Assembly (NCBI RefSeq): GCF_004795895.1
Contig: NZ_CP039250.1
Location: 2,914,001-2,978,000 of the forward strand
Length of the DNA stretch: 64,000 nucleotides
From: Sphingopyxis sp. PAMC25046
GTDB lineage: Bacteria > Pseudomonadota > Alphaproteobacteria > Sphingomonadales > Sphingomonadaceae
Reading direction: 5' to 3'
Under the pieces are notes generated by a model. That model saw nothing but the letters and a program-made list of their open reading frames with translations. It had not been told where the DNA came from and searched no databases. Positions 8,498-17,525 of the stretch are shown in pieces. A program made the position numbers and the translations under genes. Position 1 is the first letter of the stretch. Every line of letters begins with the position of its first letter.

Positions 8498-8935
8498 ATG
8501 ACCAGATATCTTCACACGATGATCCGCGTGTCGGATCCGCAAGCCACCGTCGACTTCTTCAAGCTGATCGGGCTGGAAGAAACGCGCCGTTTCGACAATG
8601 AGGGCGGCCGATTCACCCTGATCTTCCTCGCCGCGCCCGGACAGGGCGACGTGGCCGAGGTCGAGCTGACCTATAACTGGCCGCCCGCCGACGGCAGCGC
8701 ACCCGAAGCCTATACGGGCGGCCGCAACTTCGGCCACCTCGCGTACAGGGTCGACGATATCTACGCGACCTGCCAGCGGCTTATGGACGCCGGGGTGACG
8801 ATCAACCGCCCGCCGCGCGACGGCCATATGGCCTTCGTGCGCTCGCCCGACGGCATTTCGGTCGAGCTTTTGCAGGATGGATATCTCGACCCCGCCGAGC
8901 CCTGGGCGTCGATGCCCAACACGGGCAGCTGGTAA
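8498..8935 (+). CDS. lactoylglutathione lyase-like (glyoxalase I)
   Basis: A 145-residue VOC protein very close to GloA: it starts MTRYLHTMIRVSDPQATVDF, has VELTYNW and GHLAYRVDD, and ends VELLQDG. The four expected metal ligands, His in LHTMIRV, Glu in VELTYN, His in FGHLAYRV and Glu in SVELLQ, are all present, so it is probably an active glyoxalase I converting the methylglyoxal-glutathione adduct to S-lactoylglutathione. gloB lies two genes downstream, which supports the pathway. The protein is slightly shorter and differently spaced from E. coli GloA, so another VOC substrate is possible. Confidence 0.82.
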   Translation: MTRYLHTMIRVSDPQATVDFFKLIGLEETRRFDNEGGRFTLIFLAAPGQGDVAEVELTYNWPPADGSAPEAYTGGRNFGHLAYRVDDIYATCQRLMDAGVTINRPPRDGHMAFVRSPDGISVELLQDGYLDPAEPWASMPNTGSW

Positions 8936-8945
8936 GCGCCGCGCG

Positions 8946-9353
8946 ATGCCGGGCCTGTTGATCAACATCGACGTGCCCGACCTTGCCGCCGCCGAGCATT
9001 TCTACACCGCGGCGCTCGGCCTGTCCGCCACGCGCCGGTTGGGCGACGATATCGTCGAGCTGACGGGATGCGAAATCCCGATCTACCTGATCGCCAAGCC
9101 CGCCGGGTCGATGATCGGCCCCGACAGCGAAGATTTTCGTCGCTACAACCGGCACTGGACGCCGGTGCATCCCGATTTTTCGGTCGAAAATCTCGACGAA
9201 GCGATCGCGACAGCCATCGCCGCCGGCGCGGTGCAGGAGAGCGAGACATTGGACCTGCCCTATGGCAGACAGGCGATGTTCGCCGATCCGTTCGGCAACG
9301 GATTCTGCCTGATCGCGTTCAACGAACGGGGCTATGACGCCCTTCTGACCTGA
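8946..9353 (+). CDS. VOC-family protein
   Basis: A 135-residue VOC protein starting MPGLLINIDVPDLAAAEHFY and ending FADPFGNGFCLIAFNERGYD. The ADPFGNGFCLI segment is the hallmark of the C-terminal glyoxalase module. It lies between the gloA-like gene and gloB in a same-strand cluster, with only 10 bases separating it from the former. It may extend aldehyde detoxification, but no substrate can be named. GCGCG before the ATG is not a good ribosome-binding site, so it may depend on coupling. Confidence 0.8.
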   Translation: MPGLLINIDVPDLAAAEHFYTAALGLSATRRLGDDIVELTGCEIPIYLIAKPAGSMIGPDSEDFRRYNRHWTPVHPDFSVENLDEAIATAIAAGAVQESETLDLPYGRQAMFADPFGNGFCLIAFNERGYDALLT

Positions 9354-9421
9354 GCAGGAGAACCAAGGCCCGCTGGCGCCCGCTCCGTCTTGAAAGAGCG
9401 AGACGCTGGAAAGGAGATGAA

Positions 9422-10222
9422 ATGGCTGCGCTGGACATCGTCCGAATTCCCGTCCTCAGCGACAATTATGTCTGGCTGGTCCATGATCCCGCCAGTCAGG
9501 CGACGATGGTCGTCGATCCCGCGCTCGCCGAGCCGGTGCTGGAGGCGGCCGCGGCGCGCGGCTGGACGATCACCGACATCTGGAACACACACTGGCACCC
9601 CGACCACACCGGCGGGAATACCGCGATCAAGGAAGCCACCGGCTGCACGATCACCGGCCCCGCGGCGGAATATGCGCGCATCCCGACGCTCGATGTCCAG
9701 GTGAAGGGCGGCGACAAGGTGAAGCTCGGCGAACATGTCGCCGACGTCTGGGACGTGCCGGCGCACACCGCGGGCCACATCGCCTACCACTTCGCTGCGG
9801 ACGCTGCGATCTTCGTCGGCGACACGATGTTCGCGATGGGCTGCGGCCGGCTGTTCGAAGGCACAGCCGAACAGATGTTCGCCAATATGCAGAAGCTCGG
9901 CACGCTCGACGATGCGACCCGCGTTTACTGCGCCCACGAATATACGCTGTCAAACGCGCGCTTCGCGGTGACGGTCGATCCCGATAACGACGCGCTCGCG
10001 GCCCGGCTGGCGGCGGTCGAAGCGGCGCGCGCGGCGGGTGAAGCGACGGTGCCGACCAGCATCGGCGAAGAACGGGCGACCAACCCCTTTTTCCGCGCGC
10101 CCGACGCGGCCGAACTCGCGCGTATCCGCGCGCTGAAGGACGGCCTGATGCCGCTTCAGCGCCCATTCATCTGCAACGGCGAAAGTGGCCGATCTCAAGG
10201 AGCGATTTCATGGCGAAGCTGA
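9422..10222 (+). CDS. gloB: hydroxyacylglutathione hydrolase (glyoxalase II)
   Basis: A metallo-beta-lactamase-fold hydrolase that converts S-lactoylglutathione to lactate and glutathione, completing the glyoxalase pathway with the gloA-like gene upstream. Visible motifs are SDNYVWLVHD at the start, the dinuclear metal site THWHPDHTGG, HTAGHIAYH, GDTMFAMGCGRLFEGTAEQM, and AHEYTLSNARF in the substrate-binding domain. AAAGGAGAT precedes the ATG. The last 25 or so residues (after RIRALKDG) do not resemble the short conserved GloB C-terminus and overlap the next gene by 13 bases, so the tail may be a relic of a small frame change. Confidence 0.93.
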   Translation: MAALDIVRIPVLSDNYVWLVHDPASQATMVVDPALAEPVLEAAAARGWTITDIWNTHWHPDHTGGNTAIKEATGCTITGPAAEYARIPTLDVQVKGGDKVKLGEHVADVWDVPAHTAGHIAYHFAADAAIFVGDTMFAMGCGRLFEGTAEQMFANMQKLGTLDDATRVYCAHEYTLSNARFAVTVDPDNDALAARLAAVEAARAAGEATVPTSIGEERATNPFFRAPDAAELARIRALKDGLMPLQRPFICNGESGRSQGAISWRS

Positions 10223-10656
10223 ACCTGATGGTTGCCGCGCTGTTGACCGCGGCCATGCCGCTGGTCGCCGGCTGCGCACCTGCGGGGTCGAGCGAGCCGG
10301 GCGCCGCCGCGCTCACGCCCAAACAGGCCGAACGGCTCGACAAGCAGCTCGCCGGCAAGGTTCCGGGCAAGCCGATGAAATGCTTGCCAAGCTATCGTAC
10401 CAACGAAACGATCCGCGTGTCGGACAGCATCCTGCTCTATCGCTCGGGCGGCAATCTGGTGTATCGCAACGATCTAAAGAGCAGCTGCCCGGGCCTTGCG
10501 CGCGACAGCGACATCATGGTGGTGCGCCAGTTCGGGTCGTCGACCTGCGAAGGCGATTTCTTCCATCTCGTTGACCGGTCGAGCGGCATTCGCGGACCGA
10601 CATGTGTGTTTGGCGAGTTCGTCCCCTATCGCAAACCGGAGGGGGACAAAGGCTGA
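10210..10656 (+). CDS. small lipoprotein of unknown function
   Basis: A 148-residue protein with a signal peptide and lipobox (LVAGC at about residues 18-22). The mature part starts with a Ser/Ala/Pro-rich linker, then KPMKCLPSYRTNETIRVSD and two further cysteines in SSCPG and PTCVFGEF, consistent with disulfide bonds in the periplasm. It resembles the DUF6491-type lipoproteins common in sphingomonads. AAGGAGCG upstream supports the start, which lies inside the 3' end of gloB. Confidence 0.75.
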   Translation: MAKLNLMVAALLTAAMPLVAGCAPAGSSEPGAAALTPKQAERLDKQLAGKVPGKPMKCLPSYRTNETIRVSDSILLYRSGGNLVYRNDLKSSCPGLARDSDIMVVRQFGSSTCEGDFFHLVDRSSGIRGPTCVFGEFVPYRKPEGDKG

Positions 10657-10733
10657 GCCGCTGGTTCAGTCGCAGGCGGGGCCCGGTTTGCGCCGAGCTC
10701 TTCGGGTCGCACCCCCGCCTGCTATAGATGAAC

Positions 10734-10821
10734 CGTCGCCCCCGCGAAGGCGGGGGCCGCCGGTCTACGCAGCGATGCCGGAACAGGCCTCCACGGACCT
10801 CCGCCTTCGCGGGGGTGACGA
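10734..10821. repeat. palindromic intergenic repeat (REP-like)
   Basis: Inverted-repeat arms CGTCGCCCCCGCGAAGGCGG and CCGCCTTCGCGGGGGTGACG enclose about 48 bases. It is the same general class as the repeats at 18648-18740 and 52606-52679 (outer CGTC and GACG ends). It lies between the convergent lipoprotein and acyl-CoA ligase genes and could act as a bidirectional terminator. Confidence 0.8.
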
Positions 10822-10835
10822 TCAGGGCTTTACAG

Positions 10836-12665
10836 CTAAGCCTTATACAGCGCTGCTATCTTGTCTTCATAAACCTGTTTCAGCACATGCCGCCGGATCT
10901 TCATCGACGGCGTCATCTGTTCGTTTTCGATCGTGAAGGCTTCGTCGGCAAAGTCGAACTTGCGCACCTTTTCGATCACCGAAAGCTGGCCGTTGACGCG
11001 ATCGACCGCGGTACGGATGGCGGTGCGGAACTTCTCATGCTCGCGCAGCAGCTTCAGATCCTTGGGCAGTCCTTCAGTCTCGGCCCATTCGGTCGCCCAT
11101 TCGGGATCGGGGACGAGGATACCGACGAGGTGCGGGCGCTTGTCGCCATAGACCATCGCCTGCAAGATTTCAGGCTGGAGCGTCAGCATTCCCTCCACCC
11201 GCTGCGGCGAGACATTGTCGCCCTTGTCGTTGACGATCAGATCCTTCTTGCGGTCAGTGATGACGATCCGGCCCTTGTCGTCGATATGCCCGATATCGCC
11301 GGTGTGGAGCCACGGCCCGGCTCCGGGGTCGGCAGGGTCGGCGATCAGCACGCGCTCGGTCTCGGCATCGTTGCGCCAATAGCCCTTCATGACGAGCTCG
11401 CCCCGCACGCAGATTTCGCCATCGTCGGCGATGCGCACTTCGGTATTCATCAACGGCGGGCCGACCGTGTCCATCTTGATCCCCGCGCTCGGGCGGTTGC
11501 AGCTGATCACCGGCCCCGCCTCGGTCTGCCCATAGCCCTGAAGCAAGGTCAGCCCGATCGAATGAAAGAAGACCCCGATTTCGGGATTCAATGGCGCGCC
11601 GCCCGACACCAACGCCTTCATCCGGCCGCCGAAGCGCTTGCCGATCTTGGGCCGGAATAATTTGTCGAGGATCAGGTCGACCGGCCGGTCGAACACGCCC
11701 ATCCGCCGCTCATAATCCTTCTCGCCGACGCGCAGCGCCTGATTCAGCATCCAGTTCGCAAGCTTGCCCTGTTTTTCGACCGCCTTGATCATCCGCGCGC
11801 GGATCACCTCGAACAGGCGCGGCACGACGACCATGATCGTCGGGCGCGTCTCCTCGATGTTCGAGACGAGTTTTTCGAGCCCTTCGCTATAATAGATTTG
11901 CGCGCCGACCATGATCGGCAGGAATTGGCCGCCCGAATGTTCATAGGCGTGGCTGAGGGGCAGGAACGACAGGAACACCTCTTCCTCGCCGATGCCGAAA
12001 TCGTTGACGAGCACTTCGGCGGCGCCCGCCGCATTGTGCAGGATCGCGCCATGATGCTGCATCACGCCGCGCGGCGCGCCGCCGGTACCGCTGGTGTAGA
12101 TGAGGCAGGCGGTGTCCTCGCGCTTGACGCCGAGCCCGCGCGCCTTGGTTTCCTCGACGTAAGCCTCGCCGCCTTCGACGAGCGGCGCCCAGTCGTGCAC
12201 CGACACCTCGCCCTGCTGGCCGACGCGCAGACTTTCCATCGTGATGACGATATGCGCCTCGGACCGCATCACTGCAGGCATCAATGTGCGCGCAAGTTTC
12301 GCGGTCGACACGATCACCGCCTTCGCGCCGCTATTGTCGAGGATGTGCTGATGATCGCGTTCGGTGTTGGTCGTATAGGTCGGCACGGCGATACAGCCCG
12401 CAGCCATGATGCCAAGGTCGGCGATGCACCATTCGGGCCGGTTCTCGCTGACCAGCACCACCCGATCGCCTTCCTTGAGGCCGAGTTCGCGCAGATTGTG
12501 CGCGAGCGCAGCGACCTGATTGGCGACCTGCCGCCAGCTCAGCGGCTGCCACGCGCGATCGGCCTTGCGCCACAGGAAGGGATCTTCGCCGCCGCGCCCC
12601 GCGCGGTCGAAGAACATCGCGACCAGACTCGGAAAATGGTCGAGATGGGGATTTTCCAGCCTCAT
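10836..12665 (-). CDS. long-chain fatty-acid--CoA ligase (AMP-forming)
   Basis: A 609-residue member of the adenylate-forming family of the FadD15/ACSL type. It has the P-loop CLIYTSGTGGAPRGVM, the LSFLPLSHAYEH segment, the QGYGQTEAGP core motif, the hinge-region LHTGDIGHIDDKGRI-VITDRKKDLI and a C-terminal Lys domain. It activates fatty acids to acyl-CoA using ATP. The start at MRLENPHLDHF was chosen because GAGAGAGG lies just upstream; an in-frame start 17 codons earlier would overlap the ggt stop region. It follows ggt on the same strand after about 47 bases. Confidence 0.92.
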   Translation of the reverse strand: MRLENPHLDHFPSLVAMFFDRAGRGGEDPFLWRKADRAWQPLSWRQVANQVAALAHNLRELGLKEGDRVVLVSENRPEWCIADLGIMAAGCIAVPTYTTNTERDHQHILDNSGAKAVIVSTAKLARTLMPAVMRSEAHIVITMESLRVGQQGEVSVHDWAPLVEGGEAYVEETKARGLGVKREDTACLIYTSGTGGAPRGVMQHHGAILHNAAGAAEVLVNDFGIGEEEVFLSFLPLSHAYEHSGGQFLPIMVGAQIYYSEGLEKLVSNIEETRPTIMVVVPRLFEVIRARMIKAVEKQGKLANWMLNQALRVGEKDYERRMGVFDRPVDLILDKLFRPKIGKRFGGRMKALVSGGAPLNPEIGVFFHSIGLTLLQGYGQTEAGPVISCNRPSAGIKMDTVGPPLMNTEVRIADDGEICVRGELVMKGYWRNDAETERVLIADPADPGAGPWLHTGDIGHIDDKGRIVITDRKKDLIVNDKGDNVSPQRVEGMLTLQPEILQAMVYGDKRPHLVGILVPDPEWATEWAETEGLPKDLKLLREHEKFRTAIRTAVDRVNGQLSVIEKVRKFDFADEAFTIENEQMTPSMKIRRHVLKQVYEDKIAALYKA

Positions 12666-12712
12666 TCTGCCTCTCTCCAGGGAGATTTCGATGTTTCTTT
12701 TGTTATCGTTGA

Positions 12713-14404
12713 TCAATTCTGTGCCGGAGCGCCGTCGATCGACGAGCTGCCGGGGCCGCGCGGATCGGCGGCGCCCCGATAGCCCGCCGCGGTGTGCTCG
12801 ACCGCGTTGAGTTTCGACCCGAGCCCGGTGGCGGTGAAGCTGTAACCGAACGGTTTCATCTTCGCGGCGATCGCCTGCCCCGCTTCATTATTTTCGATCA
12901 GCACACCGGCCTTGCCGAAGAAAAGATTGGGCAGTTCCATCGCCGCCTTTGCATCGAGCCCCCAGTCGAGCACGCCAACCAGCACCTTGGTCACGTGCAT
13001 GATGATGCGCTTGCCCCCCGCCGAACCGACCGCGAGCACGACCTTGCCGTCGGGGCCGTAAACGATCGTCGGCGACATCGACGACAGCGGGCGCTTGCCC
13101 GCCTGCACACGGTTCGCGGTCGGCACACCGCCCTGCGTCGGAGCGAGGTCGAAATCGGTGAGTTCGTTGTTGAGGAAATATCCGCCCGCGATCAGCTGGC
13201 TGCCGAAAATGCTTTCGACGGTCGAGGTCATCGACACGACATTGCCCGCCGCATCGACGGTGACGAAATGCGTCGTGCCCTGTTCGGGAATCGCGGGCGC
13301 CGCGGCGCGCGGCTTCGCGCCGGGCGGCGTGCCGGGTTCGTAGCGGCCCGCGGCGCGATAGGGCGAAATGAGCTGGCGGCGTTCCGCCAGATAGCTCTTG
13401 TCGAGCAGCCCCTTCACCGGAACGTCGACGAAATCGCCATCGCCGAGATAGGCGGCGCGGTCAGCGTAGCTGAGCTGCATCGCCTCGGCGAGCAAATGCC
13501 AGCTCATCGGATTGTCCTTGCCCATCGCTTTCATGTCCCAGCCCTCGATCATGCCGAGAATGCCGAAAACGGTCGTCGCGCCCGATGAGGGCGGGCCCAT
13601 GCCGCAGACCTTGTAGACGCGATAGCTGGTGCAGACGGCGGGGCGTTCCTTCGCCTGATAGGCGGCGAGATCCTTCGCGGTGAGCGCGGCCGTGTTGCGC
13701 GGCGCCTTTGCCACTGCGTCGGTGATTGCCCTGGCATTGGCGCCCGAATAAAAGGCGTCGGGGCCCCGCTCGGCAATGGCGCGCAAGGTTGCGGCATAGG
13801 CGGGATTCTTGATCCGCGTACCGACGGGTGCGGGCTTGCCGTCCACATAATAGATCGCGCGCGCGTCGGGAAAATCCTTCCACATCGGCTCGAATTCGAT
13901 GAGCCAGTTATGGAGCACAGGCGTGACGATGAAGCCTTCTTCGGCAAGCTTGATCGCGGGCGCGAACAGCGCCTTCCATTCGAGCTTGCCCCATTTCTTA
14001 TGCGCCATTTCCATCAGGCGCATATTGCCCGGCACGCCGACCGACAGCCCGCCGGGAATGACGTCCATATAGCCCCGCGCCGTGCCGTCGGGGCCGAGGA
14101 AGCGTTCGGGCTTCGCCGCTGCCGGCGCCATTTCGCGGCCATCGATCGTCGATATGCTGCCGTCCTTCGCATTGTGATGCAGCATGAAGCCGCCGCCGCC
14201 GATGCCGCTCGACTGCGGCTCGACCAGCGTCAGCACCGCGACCATGGCAACGGCTGCGTCGGCGGCGGTGCCGCCTTGATGCAAAATCTCGCGCCCCGCC
14301 TCGGTCGCGCGCGGATCGGCCGACGAGGTGACGCCCTGCGCAGCGGCGAGCGATGGGAGGGTGAGGGTGACGAGCGCGGCGAGCGGGAGGAATCTTTTCA
14401 ACAT
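12713..14404 (-). CDS. ggt: gamma-glutamyltransferase
   Basis: A 563-residue periplasmic Ntn-hydrolase that cleaves gamma-glutamyl bonds, for example in glutathione. It starts with a signal peptide (MLKRFLPLAALVTL...SLAAAQG). The autoprocessing nucleophile is Thr377 in GTTHFVTVD, which begins the small subunit; NNELTDFD, RPLSSMSPT and GSAGGKRI follow as the gamma-glutamyl-binding motifs, and ATEAGREIL...GGTAADAAVAM marks the large subunit. The start at MLKRF was preferred over one 12 codons upstream because it gives a clean signal peptide. It ends in a Pro/Gly-rich tail. Confidence 0.94.
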   Translation of the reverse strand: MLKRFLPLAALVTLTLPSLAAAQGVTSSADPRATEAGREILHQGGTAADAAVAMVAVLTLVEPQSSGIGGGGFMLHHNAKDGSISTIDGREMAPAAAKPERFLGPDGTARGYMDVIPGGLSVGVPGNMRLMEMAHKKWGKLEWKALFAPAIKLAEEGFIVTPVLHNWLIEFEPMWKDFPDARAIYYVDGKPAPVGTRIKNPAYAATLRAIAERGPDAFYSGANARAITDAVAKAPRNTAALTAKDLAAYQAKERPAVCTSYRVYKVCGMGPPSSGATTVFGILGMIEGWDMKAMGKDNPMSWHLLAEAMQLSYADRAAYLGDGDFVDVPVKGLLDKSYLAERRQLISPYRAAGRYEPGTPPGAKPRAAAPAIPEQGTTHFVTVDAAGNVVSMTSTVESIFGSQLIAGGYFLNNELTDFDLAPTQGGVPTANRVQAGKRPLSSMSPTIVYGPDGKVVLAVGSAGGKRIIMHVTKVLVGVLDWGLDAKAAMELPNLFFGKAGVLIENNEAGQAIAAKMKPFGYSFTATGLGSKLNAVEHTAAGYRGAADPRGPGSSSIDGAPAQN

Positions 14405-14445
14405 GGCCGCGACATTGGCGTGGCCCTCGGGCCAACGCAACCCCG

Positions 14446-15516
14446 TCAGTGCGCGGTGCCCACCGCATCGGCTACGCGCGCGAAACCTTCGCGCGCGGCG
14501 AGCTTTTCAAGGCCATGTGCGATCCGCGCCGCGAGACCCGGGCCTTCATAGACCATCGCCGAATAGATCTGCACAAGACCGGCCCCGGCGCGGATACGCC
14601 CCCACGCGTCGTCCGCCGATGCGATCCCGCCCGCAGCAACCAGCGGCAATCGGCCGCCACTCGCAATGTGAAAATCGCGGACGCGCCGAAGCGCCAGTTC
14701 GGCAAGCGGCGCGCCCGACAGCCCGCCCGCCTCCCCCGCGTGGCGCGAAGCGAGGACCGGGCGCTCGATCGTGGTATTCGATACGATGACGGCGGCCAGC
14801 CCTTTGTCGAGCGCGACCGCGACGATGTCGTCGATGTCGGCGGGTTCGAGGTCGGGGGCGACTTTCAGAAAAACCGGTTTCGCCGCCCCGGCGGGCTGCG
14901 CCGCCGCGACGCCGTCGAGCAGCGACTCGAGCGCGCCTCTGTCCTGCAGCGCGCGCAGCCCCGGCGTGTTCGGCGAGCTGATGTTAACCGTCAGATAGTC
15001 GGCGAGCGGCGCCATCGCCGATGCGCCCTTCGCATAATCGGCGATGCGGTCGGCGCTGTCCTTGTTCGCGCCGATATTGATGCCGAGCGGCACCGGCAGT
15101 CCGAAACGGCGAAGGCAGCGTATCCGCTCGGCCGCCGCCGCCTGCCCGCCGTTGTTAAAGCCCATGCGATTGATCACCGCACGGTCCTCGACCAATCGGA
15201 ACAGCCGCGGGCGCGGGTTGCCCTCCTGCCGCAGCGGGGTCAACGTGCCGACTTCGACGAAACCGAAGCCGAAGTGGGGCATCGCGTGCGCGACGCGGGC
15301 ATCCTTGTCGAAGCCGGGCGCGAGACCGACGGGATTGGGAAAGTGGAGCCCCGCGAAATCGGTCGCCAGCACCGGGCTCGTCAGCGCATGGCGGGCGCGC
15401 GGCAAGGGCGCGAGCGCATTCAATGTCAGATTGTGCGCCGCCTCGCCGTCGGTGGCGTGAACGATCGGGCGGACGAACGCATAGGCGGCATCGGTGAGCG
15501 AGGCGAAGAGCGACAT
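14446..15516 (-). CDS. pyrD: dihydroorotate dehydrogenase (quinone), class 2
   Basis: A 356-residue FMN enzyme of pyrimidine synthesis that oxidises dihydroorotate with quinone at the inner membrane. The N-terminal helix (MSLFASLTDAAYAFVRPIVH) is the class 2 membrane-docking extension. VGLAPGFDKDARV, FVEVGTLTP, NRMGFNN, the catalytic-Ser region TVNISSPNTPGLR, VSNTT and GGIASADDAW are all visible. The start was set at MSLFA, since the 39 upstream codons do not resemble the family. It is divergent from the DUF885 lipoprotein gene, with an 82-base shared promoter region. Confidence 0.95.
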   Translation of the reverse strand: MSLFASLTDAAYAFVRPIVHATDGEAAHNLTLNALAPLPRARHALTSPVLATDFAGLHFPNPVGLAPGFDKDARVAHAMPHFGFGFVEVGTLTPLRQEGNPRPRLFRLVEDRAVINRMGFNNGGQAAAAERIRCLRRFGLPVPLGINIGANKDSADRIADYAKGASAMAPLADYLTVNISSPNTPGLRALQDRGALESLLDGVAAAQPAGAAKPVFLKVAPDLEPADIDDIVAVALDKGLAAVIVSNTTIERPVLASRHAGEAGGLSGAPLAELALRRVRDFHIASGGRLPLVAAGGIASADDAWGRIRAGAGLVQIYSAMVYEGPGLAARIAHGLEKLAAREGFARVADAVGTAH

Positions 15517-15598
15517 GGCCCGCCATTGCGCCGAGCCGGACGCTATGGCAAGCCCCCGCGGGCCAGCATAAACGCATCGGAAAAACCGGGAGAAAATC

Positions 15599-17434
15599 GT
15601 GTCGCACCTTCGCCTTGCCGCCAGAATGTCCACCGGCCTGCTGCTGCTCGCCGTGGCGGGCTGCGCCCCCGCCGCGATCGATCAGGCACCCGCGACTGCC
15701 TCGACGCCCGCCGCGACGACGCCTTTGGAGGTGCCCGCCGGCGCCCCGCTCGCCGAATTCTTCGAGAAATATGACGAGGCGCAACTATCGCTGTCTCCGC
15801 AGACCAAGGCCTATCGCGGCATCCGCGACGGCGACTACGGCAAATGGGACGATGTAAGCGACGAGGCCGAGGTCGCGCGAAACAAGCTGCAACAGGCGAC
15901 CGCCGCCGCGATGCGGGCAAGCTACGACCCCGCCAATCTGTCGCCCGACGATGCGCTGTCGTTCGAACTGTTCAACGCGCAGGCCGCGCGCGAAGAAAGC
16001 CTCTTTCCCTATCGCCACCATGATTATCTGTTCAACCAGATGCGCGGCGCGCAGAGCCAGATGCCGGCGTTCCTGATCAACATCCACCGCGTGTCGAACG
16101 TCGCGGAGGCCGAAGCCTATGTCGAGCGCATCCGCGGCATGGGTCCGGTGATCGACGCGCTGACCGCGCAGTCGGCCGAGCGCGTGACGCTGGGCATTCA
16201 GCCGCCCAAATGGGTCTATGCCTATGTCATCTCGGACATTCAGAATCTGCTGAAGCCCGACAATGCGCTGATCGAGGATATCAGCACCAAGGTCGGCAAG
16301 CTCGACATCGTGGCCGCCGAAAAGGCGCGCCTCCTCGACGCCGCCAAATCGGCGTGGTCGACGAGCGCCGGTCCGGCCTACACGCGTCTGCTCGCCGAGA
16401 TGAAACGCCAGCAGCCCGGCGCGCCGACCGCCGACGGCGTATGGCGGCTGCCCGATGGCCAAGCCTATTACAAGGCGCTGCTCGCCAATTACACGACGAC
16501 CGACATGACCGCGGCCGAGATTCACGAACTGGGCCTCGCTGAAGTCGCGCGCATCCACGGCGAGATGCGACAGATCATGGCGAAGGTCGGCTTCAAGGGC
16601 AGCTTGCAGGAGTTTTTCGTTCACCTGCGCACCAGCCCGCAATATTTCCACACCTCGCGCGAGGCCTATCTCGCCGAGGTGGATAGCCGTGTGAAGGCCA
16701 TGGAGGCGCGCCTCCCCGCCTTCTTCAACACGCTCCCCAAGGCGCATCTGCAGGTGAAGGCAGTCGAGGCGTTCCGCGAGAAATCGGCAGGCAAGGCCTT
16801 TTACCAGTCGCCCTCGCCCGACGGCTCGCGCCCCGGTACTTACTATGTGAACCTCTACGATCTGCGCGACATGTCGAAGAACGAGCTCGAGGCGCTCGCT
16901 TATCATGAAGGCGTGCCGGGGCACCATCTCCAGCGCGCGGTGCAGACCGAACTCACCGGCCTGCCGCCCTTCCGCCGCTTCGGCGGTTTCACCGCCTATA
17001 CCGAGGGCTGGGGCCTCTATACCGAGGAACTCGCCAAGGACATGGGCTTCTACACCGACCCCTATAGCGATTTCGGCCGCCTCGGCATGGAACTGTGGCG
17101 CGCGTGCCGCCTCGTCGTCGACACCGGCATCCACGACAAGCGTTGGAGCCGCGAACAGGCGATCCAGTATCTGAAGGATAATACGCCCAACCCCGACGGC
17201 GACATCGAAAAGGCGATCGAACGCTATATCGTCTATCCCGGACAGGCGACCGCCTACCTCATCGGCAAGCTCAAGATCATGGAACTCCGCGGCCGCGCGC
17301 AGGCGGCGCTCGGCGACAAGTTCGATTTTCGCACCTTCCACGATGTCGTGCTCGAATCAGGGCCGGTGCCGCTCGACGTGCTCGAACGGCGTGTCGACGC
17401 GTGGATCACGGCGCAGAAGGGTGAAGAAAATTGA
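15599..17434 (+). CDS. DUF885-family lipoprotein, probable metallopeptidase
   Basis: A 611-residue protein with a lipobox (LLLAVAGC) in the first 25 residues and a DUF885 domain. The zinc-site-like motif AYHEGVPGHHLQ and the downstream FTAYTEGWGLYTEEL are characteristic of the family, which is distantly related to carboxypeptidase Taq-type metallopeptidases. It probably acts on peptides in the periplasm, anchored to a membrane. The GTG start is preceded by GGGAGAAA; an ATG nine codons on is a possible alternative that still keeps the signal peptide. No partner genes are apparent. Confidence 0.85.
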   Translation: MSHLRLAARMSTGLLLLAVAGCAPAAIDQAPATASTPAATTPLEVPAGAPLAEFFEKYDEAQLSLSPQTKAYRGIRDGDYGKWDDVSDEAEVARNKLQQATAAAMRASYDPANLSPDDALSFELFNAQAAREESLFPYRHHDYLFNQMRGAQSQMPAFLINIHRVSNVAEAEAYVERIRGMGPVIDALTAQSAERVTLGIQPPKWVYAYVISDIQNLLKPDNALIEDISTKVGKLDIVAAEKARLLDAAKSAWSTSAGPAYTRLLAEMKRQQPGAPTADGVWRLPDGQAYYKALLANYTTTDMTAAEIHELGLAEVARIHGEMRQIMAKVGFKGSLQEFFVHLRTSPQYFHTSREAYLAEVDSRVKAMEARLPAFFNTLPKAHLQVKAVEAFREKSAGKAFYQSPSPDGSRPGTYYVNLYDLRDMSKNELEALAYHEGVPGHHLQRAVQTELTGLPPFRRFGGFTAYTEGWGLYTEELAKDMGFYTDPYSDFGRLGMELWRACRLVVDTGIHDKRWSREQAIQYLKDNTPNPDGDIEKAIERYIVYPGQATAYLIGKLKIMELRGRAQAALGDKFDFRTFHDVVLESGPVPLDVLERRVDAWITAQKGEEN

Positions 17435-17444
17435 CGATTGGCGC

Positions 17445-17473
17445 TTGACGCGCGGGACTGAAACGCAAATGAT
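17445..17473 (+). promoter_or_regulatory. probable promoter of the AraC-type regulator gene
   Basis: TTGACG (17445-17450) is followed after exactly 17 bases by AATGAT (17468-17473). Transcription would begin near 17480, which leaves a 46-base leader before the ATG at 17526 but only 7 bases before the alternative ATG at 17487. This supports the later start. Confidence 0.4.
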
Positions 17474-17525
17474 TTATCCCAGATAAATGAGGCGCCGGGT
17501 CACGGTGGCCAGAGGTCTGGGTCTG

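Noticed and set aside
10185..10574. 129-codon frame starting MADLKERFHGEAEP overlapping the gloB end
   Set aside because: The LKERF stretch resembles a glyoxalase II C-terminus, but the frame continues without a stop through the lipoprotein gene; more likely coincidence.
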